Positions 26,236 to 37,359 of a stretch of DNA of 64,000 bases are shown piece after piece (positions within the stretch are counted from its first letter, which is position 1; each line of letters opens with the position of its first letter). Position numbers and translations under genes: made by a program. This DNA is from Trichuris trichiura. Its lineage: Eukaryota > Nematoda > Enoplea > Trichinellida > Trichuridae. The notes beneath the pieces are model-generated. The model worked only from the letters and a program-made list of their open reading frames with translations. It did not search any database and was not told the DNA's origin. The stretch is taken from contig JBAJFE010000038.1 of the NCBI GenBank assembly GCA_037903355.1, positions 1,612,001 to 1,676,000 on the forward strand, read 5' to 3'.

Positions 26236-26838
26236 AACGGATTATGCTTTCTTCCTGCTGCTGGTCGTTGGTTTGAAATACTTCCTTAGATCTACAGCCA
26301 ATCACCTAGAGCTTGGAGCACCTGCTATGCTATTTTGGCAACACTTCATGTTGTAGATTGCGATGTACCGAAGAACCGAACAGCTCTAGAAACTTCTTTG
26401 TGTGCAAAACACTTATACGAGCTGTCTTTTAGTTTGTCATCTTTTACGTTACTTTTCCACTTTAAAGAGATTGCTTTATCCTGGGAAACCATTATACAAA
26501 AAAGCCTTCCGTAAAGAAGGTTAGCATGGATTATATACATCGAAAAGCATGGGAAGTATTAGCTACCCTAACTTAACCTGATACTGGGCTCAAGGAAGCT
26601 ACCATTTTCGATCCGCAAAGCATGGCAGCTATGGTCGCTTCTGGACTTATTTCGTTGTCATTATGCTGTCACGAAGTCGTTACGTTTAACAGTGGGGTTT
26701 TGATGAATAGTACCAGGACGTCTAGGTCAATTGACAGGTTGCATAAGGGTATTAATTATTAGAGAAGTCTATTATTCTTCTTATTTTTATCTGCCTCCCG
26801 TTTGTCCATGTTAACTCACCGTATCTGTGACTATAATA

Positions 26839-28100
26839 CGAGGAATGTTCGGAAAGTTCCCGGAAAGACGGTGCAGTGTCTAACAGGACATCAACAATGG
26901 GCCAAAACGTGCTTAATTTTATCTGACTTATCTCTGTACTTGTACAAAAAGGTAGCCTTACCCGACGCTGCGCCAGCGTGGCGCAAGCTGCTCCTAAAGT
27001 AATCATTTCTGTCGTGGTATGGAAAATCTTCGTTTCGAGATCAGAGCTAACATTAAATTTCTATCCAAGCTTGGTTGGCAGCCGAGGAGGCTTATTTAAT
27101 CATCGCAGCAGGTTTACGGAAGTAGCGCACTATCTAAATCGATTGTCTATGAGTGGATTAGGCGCCAAGGAAGGCAGAGAGACCATTGAAACCAGCCGGA
27201 GAGCGGGAAGGCCAACAACCGCAACGAACCAAGGAACCGTAGCCCCTGTCGGGAACCTAGTGGAAGAAGACGCCGGGATCTCCCTCCATTCAGCATTTGG
27301 AGTACTGCATGAAACCGTTGGTCTGAAGAAGCTTTCAGCTCTGTGGGTCTCTGAAAGCGTTGCGCTAAGAACAGCTGGTTCGACGCGTTAACCTTTTTCG
27401 GAAGCATTTAACGAAGATTGAAGCAAATGAGACCGGGTTCATTGACCGTATCGTCACGAGAGATGAAACGTGGATCTGCCAATATGACCCTGAGAGTAAG
27501 ATCCAATCCAAGCGGTGGCTACTGACTGGTACTGGCTAGTTCAGCCAAGTTCAAAGCAGAGCGGTCGGTTAGAAGGGTTACGGCGACCATATTCTGGGAA
27601 TCGGACGGAGCAATTCTGGTTGACTTCCTCGAAGGAAAGCGAATAGTCACGGCAAGTTATTGCAAAGCAGTATTGCAAAAATTAAAGACCGCAATGGCAA
27701 GAAAACGGCGTGGCAAGTTGCACCTCGGTGTCCTTTTCCATCACGACAGCCCGTCGGTTCATTCTTCAAAGACTGTGTGGACTGTTCTTCGTGAGTTTCA
27801 ATGGGAGTCTTTCCACACTCGCCCTACAGTCCAGATCTTGCCACGTCAAGCTTTTCCTTCTTGCCAAAGTTAAAAGAACATTTAAAAGGCACGCTGTTCT
27901 AGTCGATGGATGGCGCGAAACGCGCCATCTCGACTTGATGCAATACACAACTCCCAAGATTCTGCAAGGAAAATCTGCGGAGTTGGAGACAGGGTCTGCA
28001 GAAGTGCCTAGCGGTTGACAGAAGGCACATTGAGAAATAACTCTGATGTCTTTGCAAATGGAATTTTTATTTAATTTTTCCGGAAACTTTTCGACTCTCG
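26839..28100 (+). mobile_element. Mariner-family DNA transposon (1,262 bp, inactive)
   Basis: Terminal inverted repeats: the left begins CGAGGAATGTTCGGAAAG, and the right is the complement of CGAGAGTCGAAAAGTTTCC. It is flanked by the expected TA duplication at 26837-26838 and 28101-28102. The length is right for a complete mariner (about 1.3 kb), and it contains one transposase pseudogene in the plus direction. Confidence 0.93.
27019..28040 (+). pseudogene. Mariner transposase pseudogene
   Basis: Starts with MENLRFEIRANIKFLSKLGW, the standard N-terminus of nematode/flatworm mariner transposases. Conserved pieces then appear across all three frames: the helix-turn-helix region, GRPTTATNQG, DETW (first catalytic Asp), YDPESK, FHHDSP (second catalytic Asp) and SPYSPDLA (third catalytic Asp of the DD34D triad), then FLPKLKEHLKGT and LQKCLAVDRRHIEK before the TAA. 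Several frameshifts and internal stops make it non-functional. The flanking TA duplication is nonetheless intact. Confidence 0.93.
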
Positions 28101-30310
28101 TACTATGTAATCTTTGCTACTGTACATCCACAAATTAATTATAGATTCAAGGGTCCTTCCATAAGAGAAATCTGAGTAACAGTTTTGTTTACTGTCTGCT
28201 GTAGGCAATATGCGTAATAAGATTAGTCTCGACAGTCTTTCTAGATTATTTTAGCATTTGCTGAAGAGCAAATTTCTTATTGGTTTTTCCAGCTAGTTGC
28301 AGGTATTAAAGAGCTGCGTGATCGAAACTGTGCGCGTCTTCTGGGACAGAAACTGTGATTTTCTTGACTAACAAATGTTGAATTAATGAGGCTAAGGCGG
28401 ACAGTTTTTCCAAAGGTCCACTTTTTGAATTCAGTTCAACAGAGCAATAAAATTATTTAGTGAAATTGTACTGATTCTTGAGATTTATTCGAAAGACCTT
28501 CTATGGGATGTTTATTCGCAACGCCTGGTAACGATGGGAACAAGTAATTATCTGTCCTGTTGGAACCTGTTATTAATAGAAGTTATGATTGAAAACCTCT
28601 CTGCAGTTCATCAACAATCTATGCAGCACATAATTTGTTTTCTTCTGTGCACACTAACTGGACGATCCTAATTATAATAATTAAAGCACTGCATGGCGAA
28701 TGACCAACGGTATCGTACGTATTGTTTGACTACCAGATCATCTACTATCATGTCTTCAATGGTTTAAGTACTTATTCAGATTTGCCTGTAGTGGTCCGGA
28801 GGGCTACTCCGTGTTATGCTGAGCAAAATAGAATCAGTTTGGTGAGCCAGAAAAACTATTACGATTTACCACAAAAGCCTAAATTCTCATGATAGTGATT
28901 CCTAACACCCAGTAGAAAGGTTACAAACAAACCTTGAATGTAAACTGTTCTCTCTGACTTACTTGGTCTTCATCCCTCACCAAATACCCTTGGTAAGTCG
29001 CTCTTCATTCATTCAGCTGCCTTTAGACTCACCAGCTGGTTCCACTGAGATCTTTGAAATTCTCCTCACGCAAGGGAAGACTCACTTCTTGAGCAGAAAA
29101 TATTGGGCTTGATCCTGGGAGTAAAAATATTATCTTACTACTTAGCTTGTGGCAGCAGACAAGATCAGCAAGCACATCTAAATTTGTGATAGACTTAGGC
29201 CGCTTGGAGCTGACTAGTAATCGTGACTTGCCGAATGCTCCAGTTGTGATTGGTGGCACATAGTCAGGCAGATATTGGCTACTGAGTGCTCAAAAGTGGG
29301 AAAACGTTTAACTATTAACGTCACACGATAAAGAAAGCTGCAGAACAGTGCTGCTTTTACCTTGGATGGATTCGATTAATAATTGAAGATTATGGTGTTA
29401 AAAGATTTTAGATCACAGGTTATTTTTAGTGGTGCAGGAGTGAAGTTGAAAGTGGAAGTCGAACATGCACTGAACGTGGTTGTAATGGGAACGCTTTTGA
29501 AATATTTCATGATTTCAAATCTACCTACTAGAGAAAACTCATCCACTAAACTCGTTCATTTTTCTTTCTAGTGAAGACTGCTGAGGTATCCCTGAGCAGC
29601 TAAAAGATTTTAACGGTCGTGCGTTTGTTGAGCATATGGAATTCTTCTGAACACCGCAGAATTTTCTGACATTGAATGTATGAAGGGAAATGTACTGCAC
29701 GTGTAGCTACTCCTTTCTGGTGCACATAAAAATTTGCAGCGAGTATAGAAGATCATCATTATTTATTGTTTGACATTTCCAGAAGTAATATTCAGAAAAC
29801 TAATAAGGCACTCATTCTGCTGACCCACCAGACATAATTCATTTGACAAAATCAAACTTAGATGACTGTTAATAGCTTTTGTGATGCTTTGGAACATTTC
29901 GGCTGACTAGGTATGATATAGTAGTGGTCGTGAGTTATTAAAATCCGAGCCCTCATAATTTGCGGAAACATAGTCTAGCCGTTTCGTCTGACGTCACGAC
30001 ATTGTTTTTGGTGGATCATAAGTCCAAGCGAAATCTAATAGTGTCGCCTTTCCAGCGAATAATGAAATATGAATCAAATTCGTTTCATTCCTCAGTAATA
30101 GGCCCCATACGAGTCCTTATGATTTTCTCTACTGCTTCACAACAAGGTTGGGTGTATGCATTGCATTGAAAATTTAACATTTTTGTAAGCAAAAAGCGTA
30201 CATTGTGCCATTTATTACGTTCAAAGTAACCCTGCATGCCTGCTGTTATGGCGCCCTGGGCTGTAGAGGAAAATAAGGCAATGGAAATATGGGGCCGATT
30301 ATTCACAGCA

Positions 30311-30358
30311 TTCTCTTGGGTAGTAGCTGTGCTCATGGACAGCTTCTACCCAAGAAAA
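30311..30358. repeat. 20-bp-arm hairpin
   Basis: Arms 30311-30330 and 30339-30358 pair at 18 of 20 positions around an 8-nt loop (GCTCATGG). Pairing does not extend outside the arms, which argues against a standard microRNA precursor. Confidence 0.5.
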
Positions 30359-33009
30359 TTACTTTGCAAAGTCTTATTCTTAGCCTAAAAGTACTGCTCA
30401 AACTGGTGCTGATCTAATCAGTTTCCATATCAGTTGGCAACATCTGCAACCTCAAGTGTTCATCTGAAGGTGTCATTTCAACAATCATGTAACCACCTTA
30501 CAATAGTTCATCTCCAGGTTCGATTGCTGAGTTGCCAGTAAGCTTACTGTGGATTTTATTTAGTGCCTGACTGTTGTTCTTGTGGAAGGCGTATTCAACA
30601 TACTCATTTGAAATGCAAGAGTGCCTTTTTAGTTTTCTAGATGGTGTCGCTATTGCGAAGTAGCATTTGGAAGCTGCTACTAACGATTGGACGAACGGAT
30701 AAATGTTATGCAGCAGAATTCAGCAGGCGCGCATCTCTTTGAAAATGAGCGCGGTAACGGCTTTCTTCCTGCATCACTAGTGAAAATGCTAGGAAACATA
30801 GCACACTTAATTTTTCCCTTACGACACATATGTCATAACAACTGCTGCTCAAGATTCCTGACTCCTGAAGAAGCTCGCTGTTAGCTAATCTGACAAAGCT
30901 TAATGGACCTGTCAAGTTCTTCATTAGATTTCTAATAAAAATTGTCCTAGTTTATTGCTGAAAATGTTGATCTCTTTATTATCAAAGGCTGAATTTTTGC
31001 CTTCCTTTTTCTTCCTAATCCCATTTTAAGTCGTTAAAATTATCCACTATTTGCGAAAACTGAATTCCTTCGTTTATTCTAGACGCTGCGCTGAAGCATT
31101 AAAATGCAACAGCTTGCATCAGTCTAATTTATCTTACTCAGCGAACGTTCATGATTTTTCTACTTGTGTCTTCAGTCTTGGACGAACGACTGGCTAGGCG
31201 GATCAGATTATGTCGCTTCCGCGCCCCTGAGATTATGTGAGCTTGTCAGACATTTGTGTTTCTTTTTTTTATAGAAGGTTACATCATCTGAGGTGCTTCG
31301 CTAAAAATCAGTAGTTTAAAGAAGCAGATAAAACGAATGCTTAAGCTGGTTCACGCTTTGTTAAGTATGCAATTATCGCAAGCTGTTTTTCTGGAAAAGG
31401 CATGTGTGAAATGCCGTTTTGAATATTTGTCGTTATGCAAGCGCCCTTTCCTTTCTGACAGGGGGTTTTATCGTTATAAGGGATAAGTTCCGTCGAATAA
31501 TGTACGCTACGACCGGATGGCACACTGAGCTTTTATTTGCATAATCTTAGCGCAGACTGAAGTTCCGTGTGTTTCTAAGCAGTTGAAAAATTTTACTCGT
31601 CTAAAACGCATCTGCATCCCGAAGCAAAAAGCCACATCAGGAAGCAAAAGTTTAGAAAAATGCACATTCTTCAATCTTTGATAGAAGAGCTTACTTAATC
31701 TAAAGCAAAGATCTCCCAAACCAATGCTTCGTTACGTGTGGATGGTGACAGATAAATTTTAACATGAGATTTTCCAATTAGTCTTCTTTGAATGCTCCAC
31801 TGCAGCCGCCTTTCCTGGTAATTCTTGCACTAATTCTTATAAGCGTGTCACTCGTGCTTGGCTGAGCGTATTTTCTTACGTTAAACGACGGTTTTAAACT
31901 TTCTATGACTCTCTTGGGGTGCTGATCGAGTCATAGGCAATTAACGACGGATTCCTGCTCGCTCAACTTGCAGAAGAAAGGAGGAAACATCTTTTGCCTT
32001 TTCAGTGCAATACTGTGTCACTAGGCGGCTTAGTACGTTATTAAAACAAGTTGTGCGGGCAGCGACAGAGTATGATCTACTGCACTTATAAGAAAGAGAA
32101 TACATTGTTCGGACTTTCAGCCCTGGTAAGCAACTACACAGAAATCGTTAAGAATAATTTTATGAGTAATGCCAATTCAAGATTGCCAGCCCAATATGTA
32201 GCTTTTGCCTAAACTGTATTTAAATCTGCGGTCTGAAAACAACATTTCTTGGGATTCAGCAGACTGCCTCTCTTTGCAGCAAATCAGAACAAAAGCGATA
32301 ACCTTAAGTTTATACTGACTTTCACATGAGCACAAGGCATCATGCGGGCTGGAATTAACACATCTAAACTGCGCATTCGTGACAGCTAACTGTTTGCTAC
32401 AAAATGTGCCAGCTTCACCAGAAGAAAGATGAAGAAAACTGGACGTTATAAACAATGAATTAACTCATAATTTCTCCAGTTCAAGCATTGGAATTTTGCA
32501 TTATCTGCCTATCATTTTTAATTATTTTACCAAAGTTGTCCATTGAGACTGGCCAGTATATGCGGGCGCGCAGATTAGCCGTAAAACCACAACAAAGCAC
32601 TTTTTTTGCTGAAGATAAGATTCCAGAAAGAGCTATGTTCCTTTAAGTGAAGGACTAAGCATGACATTGCCCAGCGCTAACAATTGTTCTTTGGAATGTG
32701 ACGATGGTTCGGCAAATTTTCTGCTGTGACATCGATAACTCAGAATGATAAAACTGATAAAATTTTGAAAATACAATCATGTATGCAGTACAGTTTTCTT
32801 AATGGCATCCTGTAAATTCGGGAAATATTGCTGAAAAAAATTAGCATGCTGACAGAATTATTCAAATAGTGAATAAGTCAAATTTGACATTGTAACGAGA
32901 AATGATTTTGTGACAAGTGTTTAATTTTGTATTACCTTCAGATTTTTCATAGACTGACAAGTCTAGCTATCGTTTTAATTAGCGTATTTGCAAAGCCTGG
33001 TTCAAACTA

Positions 33010-33196
33010 CAGTAAAACCCCCGTATGTTGACCACCCAACGGACTGGGGAAAACTGGTCAACATAGGAGGTGGTCAACATATAGGAAGTGGGTATAAGTG
33101 GCTCGGCTAACGTGCGGACAAATCAACTGGCCAAAATTCGGTCAACTTAGGGAGGTGGTCACCACATAGGAGTGGTTAACTTCAGGAGTTTTACTG
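33010..33196. mobile_element. Pogo/Tigger-like MITE (187 bp)
   Basis: The left end is CAGTAAAACCCCCGTATG and the right end is its diverged complement (AGTTTTACTG), flanked by TA (33008-33009 and 33197-33198). CAGT-starting TIRs of this wording with TA target duplications are those of pogo/Tigger elements. The interior repeats a GGTCAAC motif (GGAGGTGGTCAACATA and variants) several times. No coding capacity. Confidence 0.8.
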
Positions 33197-33500
33197 TATT
33201 TAAAAACTTGCCAAAGAGGAGTAACTGGTAAAGCTATCAAACAAATGCGTTTTAAGCTCTTCCTATTTGTAGCTTAAAGTTTGAGGCAGAACTAAAGCGA
33301 CAAGATCCATCTGTCGTTGATCACTAATATTTATGTTCTGTTTCATGGTACAGCAGTAACATGCGTAGCGTTATTTGTTTTGAATAAACGGAGCGTTCGG
33401 CTTATACTCGTGTAACGCCTTCCGTGCTGTAAGCTGCCACAGAGAGCTTACGTTTCGTGTTTACCTGAAACAATGACTTCATTGCTTTATTTTAACACCG

Positions 33501-33528
33501 CTGAAGACGGGTCTCGTTCGATCCGAAA
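33501..33528 (+). ncRNA. Hammerhead-like motif, solo Penelope-tail relic
   Basis: CTGAAGA, C, GGGTC, loop TCGTTC, GATCC, GAAA. Stem II pairs fully with one G-U wobble where the copy at 46857 has G-C. The base that differs in the first box is the non-conserved N7. What follows (GCTCCGGAATAATAAAA, then AACGGGACAAACTTTCCG) is recognisably the Penelope-tail sequence. Confidence 0.55.
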
Positions 33529-35462
33529 GCTCCGGAATAATAAAAATATTATCAACGGGACAAACTTTCCGTAAAAGAAACTTGACATGAAACCAATGAG
33601 GTTATCGCATTTCTTGGAGAAAAGTTTGACTTTCTTCTTTGAAGCAAAACAAGCTCTTTTAAACCACAGTACAGGATAAGTGGGATGAGATAAAATGTCG
33701 TTTTCCTTTGAAATAATGACAATTATTAACACATTCCAGAGAACACTTAACCAAATAATCATAATAGTTCTTAATGCTGGGCACAGATCTTACTGATGTT
33801 GCAATTCCAGACCGCCGGGTCCTAAGCAACTGTTCGTCTCTTTCTGTCTCTTGATCGCCGGTCAAATTCATATGAACGCAGAAATGAATTAGTTATGATT
33901 AAGTTTGCTTCCATTTAGCGCTATCAGTGAAGTTGTCTGAAGCTTTAAAGGAGCAGAAAAATTGCTTTTATCGTGATGGCCGTTCGCTGACCTAAGACTA
34001 TTGACATTTTGCTCAAAAAACAGCGAGCAGCCATTAAACGGGGCAGAGTTTTCACATAGTCTTTCAAAATGTTTGCTCAGCTTACTTAATGACCGTTATA
34101 TGACCTTGAAGAAATTACTCTGGCAGTCTGAGAAACGTGGTAACTATGATATTCTGCCGAAGGTTTCGCGCAAAATATTTTTTCTTGAGTTACTGCTGTC
34201 TGAAAAGTTTGATAAATCAAGTGAAAGCTCAGTTAACTACGCTCCGATTACCCGAACTAGCCAGAGAGCAAAAAGTCTTCGATTTTTTAAAAACTGAAAA
34301 ACATCCTTTCCATTATGCTCCAACTGCAAAACCATCACTACCTGAAAGACATTGTCTCATTTTTCTTTCTTTTCTTCCTTTGTCAAGAATGCTTCTCAAG
34401 TGTGTGGTATTATTCCAAACTTGATTTCCGTATCAGTGTTCTTGTTGATACTTCAGACTTTGCTACTCAGCATTATTCTGTTGCCGTTATTATTCTTGCA
34501 AAAAAGTTTCTCCAAAGATTAAAACATACTGCAGTCTACGAGGTTGTTTTGACGAGTCAAGAACTCGCTACAACCCAACTCATTTCAGGAGCATCGAATA
34601 ATTTCCCTGCTTTAAAAAGTATCTATGAAATAGCGGATAAGAATTGTTTTCGTCGCGATATTATTTCTTGATCGTAAATAACCGTTGAAGAGAAGTTAAG
34701 TTCGAGAAATAAAGCTTAAAACACTTTGAACGTAACAAGAAAGATAAAAGCAGTCAAAAAACCCCTGGGCATCTAAAAACCGCTATTCAAGTACATTTTA
34801 AATAGCTGTAGTTTAGGCTGTACAAGACTTTATTAACAGTTCACTGTGGTAAAAAAATGTGTATTTTTCATGTGAAATGGACCGTTTTGATCGTCATGTG
34901 CCATCGAAATTTACCGCGATGAGTTGATTGCAGCTGAACCAGGGCTAAAAACCGAAATTTCCAAATGTCATTCTGCTAGTACTGCTTCGTGAATCACATA
35001 TTGCCCTGCCCTCCTTCCTTGTAATGATGGTTCTTTCCTTTTTGTATACCCTGCTGCTTCAAAGCGGGTGATCTGATCTCAGACTTTTCAGGAGTGTTTA
35101 TCTACATTTTTGCTTGGTCAAAAGCTAAGCTGCAACAAAACTGATGCAAAATGAGAAGAAGCAATTCGTCCGCGAATCATACGACTCCCAGTTGCTGCTT
35201 TGTGGAACAGAACTGAGAATGCTGCTTCATGTAACACTTAAGACATTGGTTTTCGCTTGACTAATGGCCAGTAGCTCATTCTGTTCATTATTCATCATAA
35301 AAAAATGCGTAGAGCTTTCATGCCTACGCTTCACACTGCTTACCATTCATGAAAATGCATCTCACGATGAAGAAATACGTCCATCTTTGCATAAGTAATA
35401 TGTGCCTATGAGATGAAGATTGCTTTTCCGTTTAATTATAACATCTTTTGTATCAGAGTACT

Positions 35463-35755
35463 TGTTTCATATTTGATCTTCTGATTCACGGGTTTGGCCT
35501 GTTGGATGTATCTGTAAGTAAACTGCAAAGTGCCCTACCAACGAATGGATGAGCAAATTGTTAGAGAAATTACAGAACAAATCGAATAGCGTACGTTTCG
35601 GAACTGCTCTTGTTCCGTCGTCAGCAGTGTTGGGGAGTTGTTCTGTAATTTCTCTAACAATTTGCTCATCCATTCGTTGGTAGGGCACTTTGCAGTTTAC
35701 TTACAGATACATCCAACAGGCCAAACCCGTGAATCAGAAGATCAAATATGAAACA
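35463..35755. repeat. Perfect palindromic repeat: 118-bp arms, 57-bp spacer
   Basis: Bases 35463-35580 are the exact reverse complement of 35638-35755 (118 of 118 by eye). The 57-bp spacer contains a hammerhead-like motif on the minus strand. Related sequence follows the ribozyme-like motif at 52296, and 41 bp just beyond and overlapping the right arm (35745-35785) recur without change at 56143-56183. This therefore belongs to a dispersed family, and this copy is an inverted duplication. Confidence 0.9.
35596..35624 (-). ncRNA. Hammerhead-like motif in the palindrome spacer
   Basis: Minus strand: CTGACGA, C, GGAAC, loop AAGAGCA, GTTCC, GAAA, then CGTACGCTA. Stem II is perfect. After GAAA, ACG/CG can form a short stem III, with T then A at the usual cleavage position but one extra C. 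Core boxes are complete. Confidence 0.6.
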
Positions 35756-37206
35756 ACCCAAGCCTGTTAAAAGACATCCTGTCTTCAGAGTACTTGTTTC
35801 GAAATGGATCGCATATCACCGGTCTACTTAAACAGAACTACCTTTAATCGCCGGACCATTTACCAGCCAAAGCTGGCACCACATCTTATAGGAACTGCTT
35901 GTGAAGTTAGTCGTTAGCAAACTGAAACTTTTAACACTATCAGAAATTGTGACTGGATAAACTGTAAAACTAAGTTTTAGAAAATGTAAGAAAGTGTTTC
36001 CCTAAACAGAACGCTAACATAGACGATTTCATCCCTGTGGTGTGTATCGTTTTATACACAGTAAAATTACGAGCATAGCAAAATTCATGGCTGCTTTGCA
36101 CTTTGAATTGCAAGTGATGATATGCAAAGCGTCCTTACATTTAACGTTTTGTTTAGCTACCATGCTGCATTGTTACTTAACAAAACTGACTTCTTAAGCA
36201 GTCTGGTGTCTGTATAACGCGTTTCCTCTCACACATGATTCTGTCGGCGGAAAAGTAGGGACGTATGGCAAAGATTTTCAATCTTTCTCCCACCGACACT
36301 TGATGCAAGGAGACTGGGAATAGTTTTTGATTTGTTGCGTCGTCTGGAGACAGGCATAGGAGACGTAGTGGCTGAGCTATGGAAAAAACGTTTGCTATTT
36401 TCATATCAGAGGCGCTTACACCTGACAGACGGACGTCCATCTCAGACTTGAGCAATCAACAGACGAAAGATTTGCATATTAAAATAACTAGGCGCTGTGT
36501 TACTTATGTTAAGACAACTAATTTTTGTTGACAGGAGAGACGTGCACAGCCAGCGCAATGCAGTTCGAAATTCGAAAAAACAAAGTTCATGAATCACCAA
36601 ACTTGCTTGCTTTCACCTGTTCCTCTTAATTGGTTTACACCCCGTAAGTCTATACCTAAACATATGCCATGTACACGTTTTTGTTTTCCACTCTTGGTTT
36701 ACTTGGCGTGCACTAGGAGGGCACAGTCAAGTTTGGTGACTCAGGATTTTTGTTTTTCCATGTTTTTGCTTTCAGGATTCTTGTCCTCCAAATCTTGTGG
36801 TAGATCTCAGACAAAGGTGCAATACTGAATCGTCCCTGCGTGAATGCGTCTGAAGCGATCCGGCACTCAATGCTTTCTCCATAGCACTCTTACTTCCAAT
36901 GCGCCTGCTATGAATCACGGTTACGGGGTATCAGAAGCTTTTTTCACGAAGTGAGCTAGCAATATTGCAAATTCTACCGATTAAGGAAAACATTCAACGC
37001 GCTAGCTGATACTACGGCAGATACCATTGAAACCGTGACAGAAGAGATGGCATAAGAATGATCATTGGCATCATCGTAGGAACTTGGAAAGACAGACAAT
37101 GATTGCATCGTATTTCCATTAACTTACCCCAGATTTTGACCTCCAAATTTAAAAATTTTAAGCCTCATTAAGTATAAGCCAAAGTAATGAACGGAGCATT
37201 TAGAGT

Positions 37207-37359
37207 CTTGAAGCAGTAGAATGTCAGGACGTTGCAGGTGTTCTGAATTCCAAACCTGATGACCTGTTCATTGAAGAGCAGCAGCTTCTTTCTGCTGCAG
37301 GCGAAAAAGATGGAAGAGGAGAACTAAATGACGGCGAAATGAACGAAAACTAGAAAGCT
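37207..37359 (+). pseudogene. Short coding-like relic, possibly transposase C-terminus
   Basis: An open stretch of about 50 codons encodes an acidic, Glu/Gln-rich segment (ECQDVAGVLNS, DDLFIEEQQLLSAAGEKD) before a stop. Its composition is unlike the surrounding non-coding DNA and resembles the acidic tails of pogo/Tigger transposases, but no catalytic motif is present. Weak evidence. Confidence 0.2.

Larger units (their letters stand above)
18640..26836. other. Gene-free interval between the GPCR and the mariner
   Basis: No supported gene. It holds a diverged repeat pair at 19406-19500 and 20930-21026 and a 12-bp-arm hairpin at 26201-26235. The largest open frames (for example 20083-20409 minus and 23998-24366 plus) show no family resemblance, and the latter is T-rich on its coding strand. 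Confidence 0.55.

Noticed and set aside
30319..30341. Hairpin arm resembling let-7 (GGTAGTAG-like core)
   Set aside because: The loop is only 8 nt and the pairing stops at 20 bp, so a 22-nt mature RNA cannot be cut from it, and the seed TGAGGTAG is not present.
34315..34671. 118-codon plus-strand frame
   Set aside because: T-rich, overlaps another unrelated open frame, no conserved motif.
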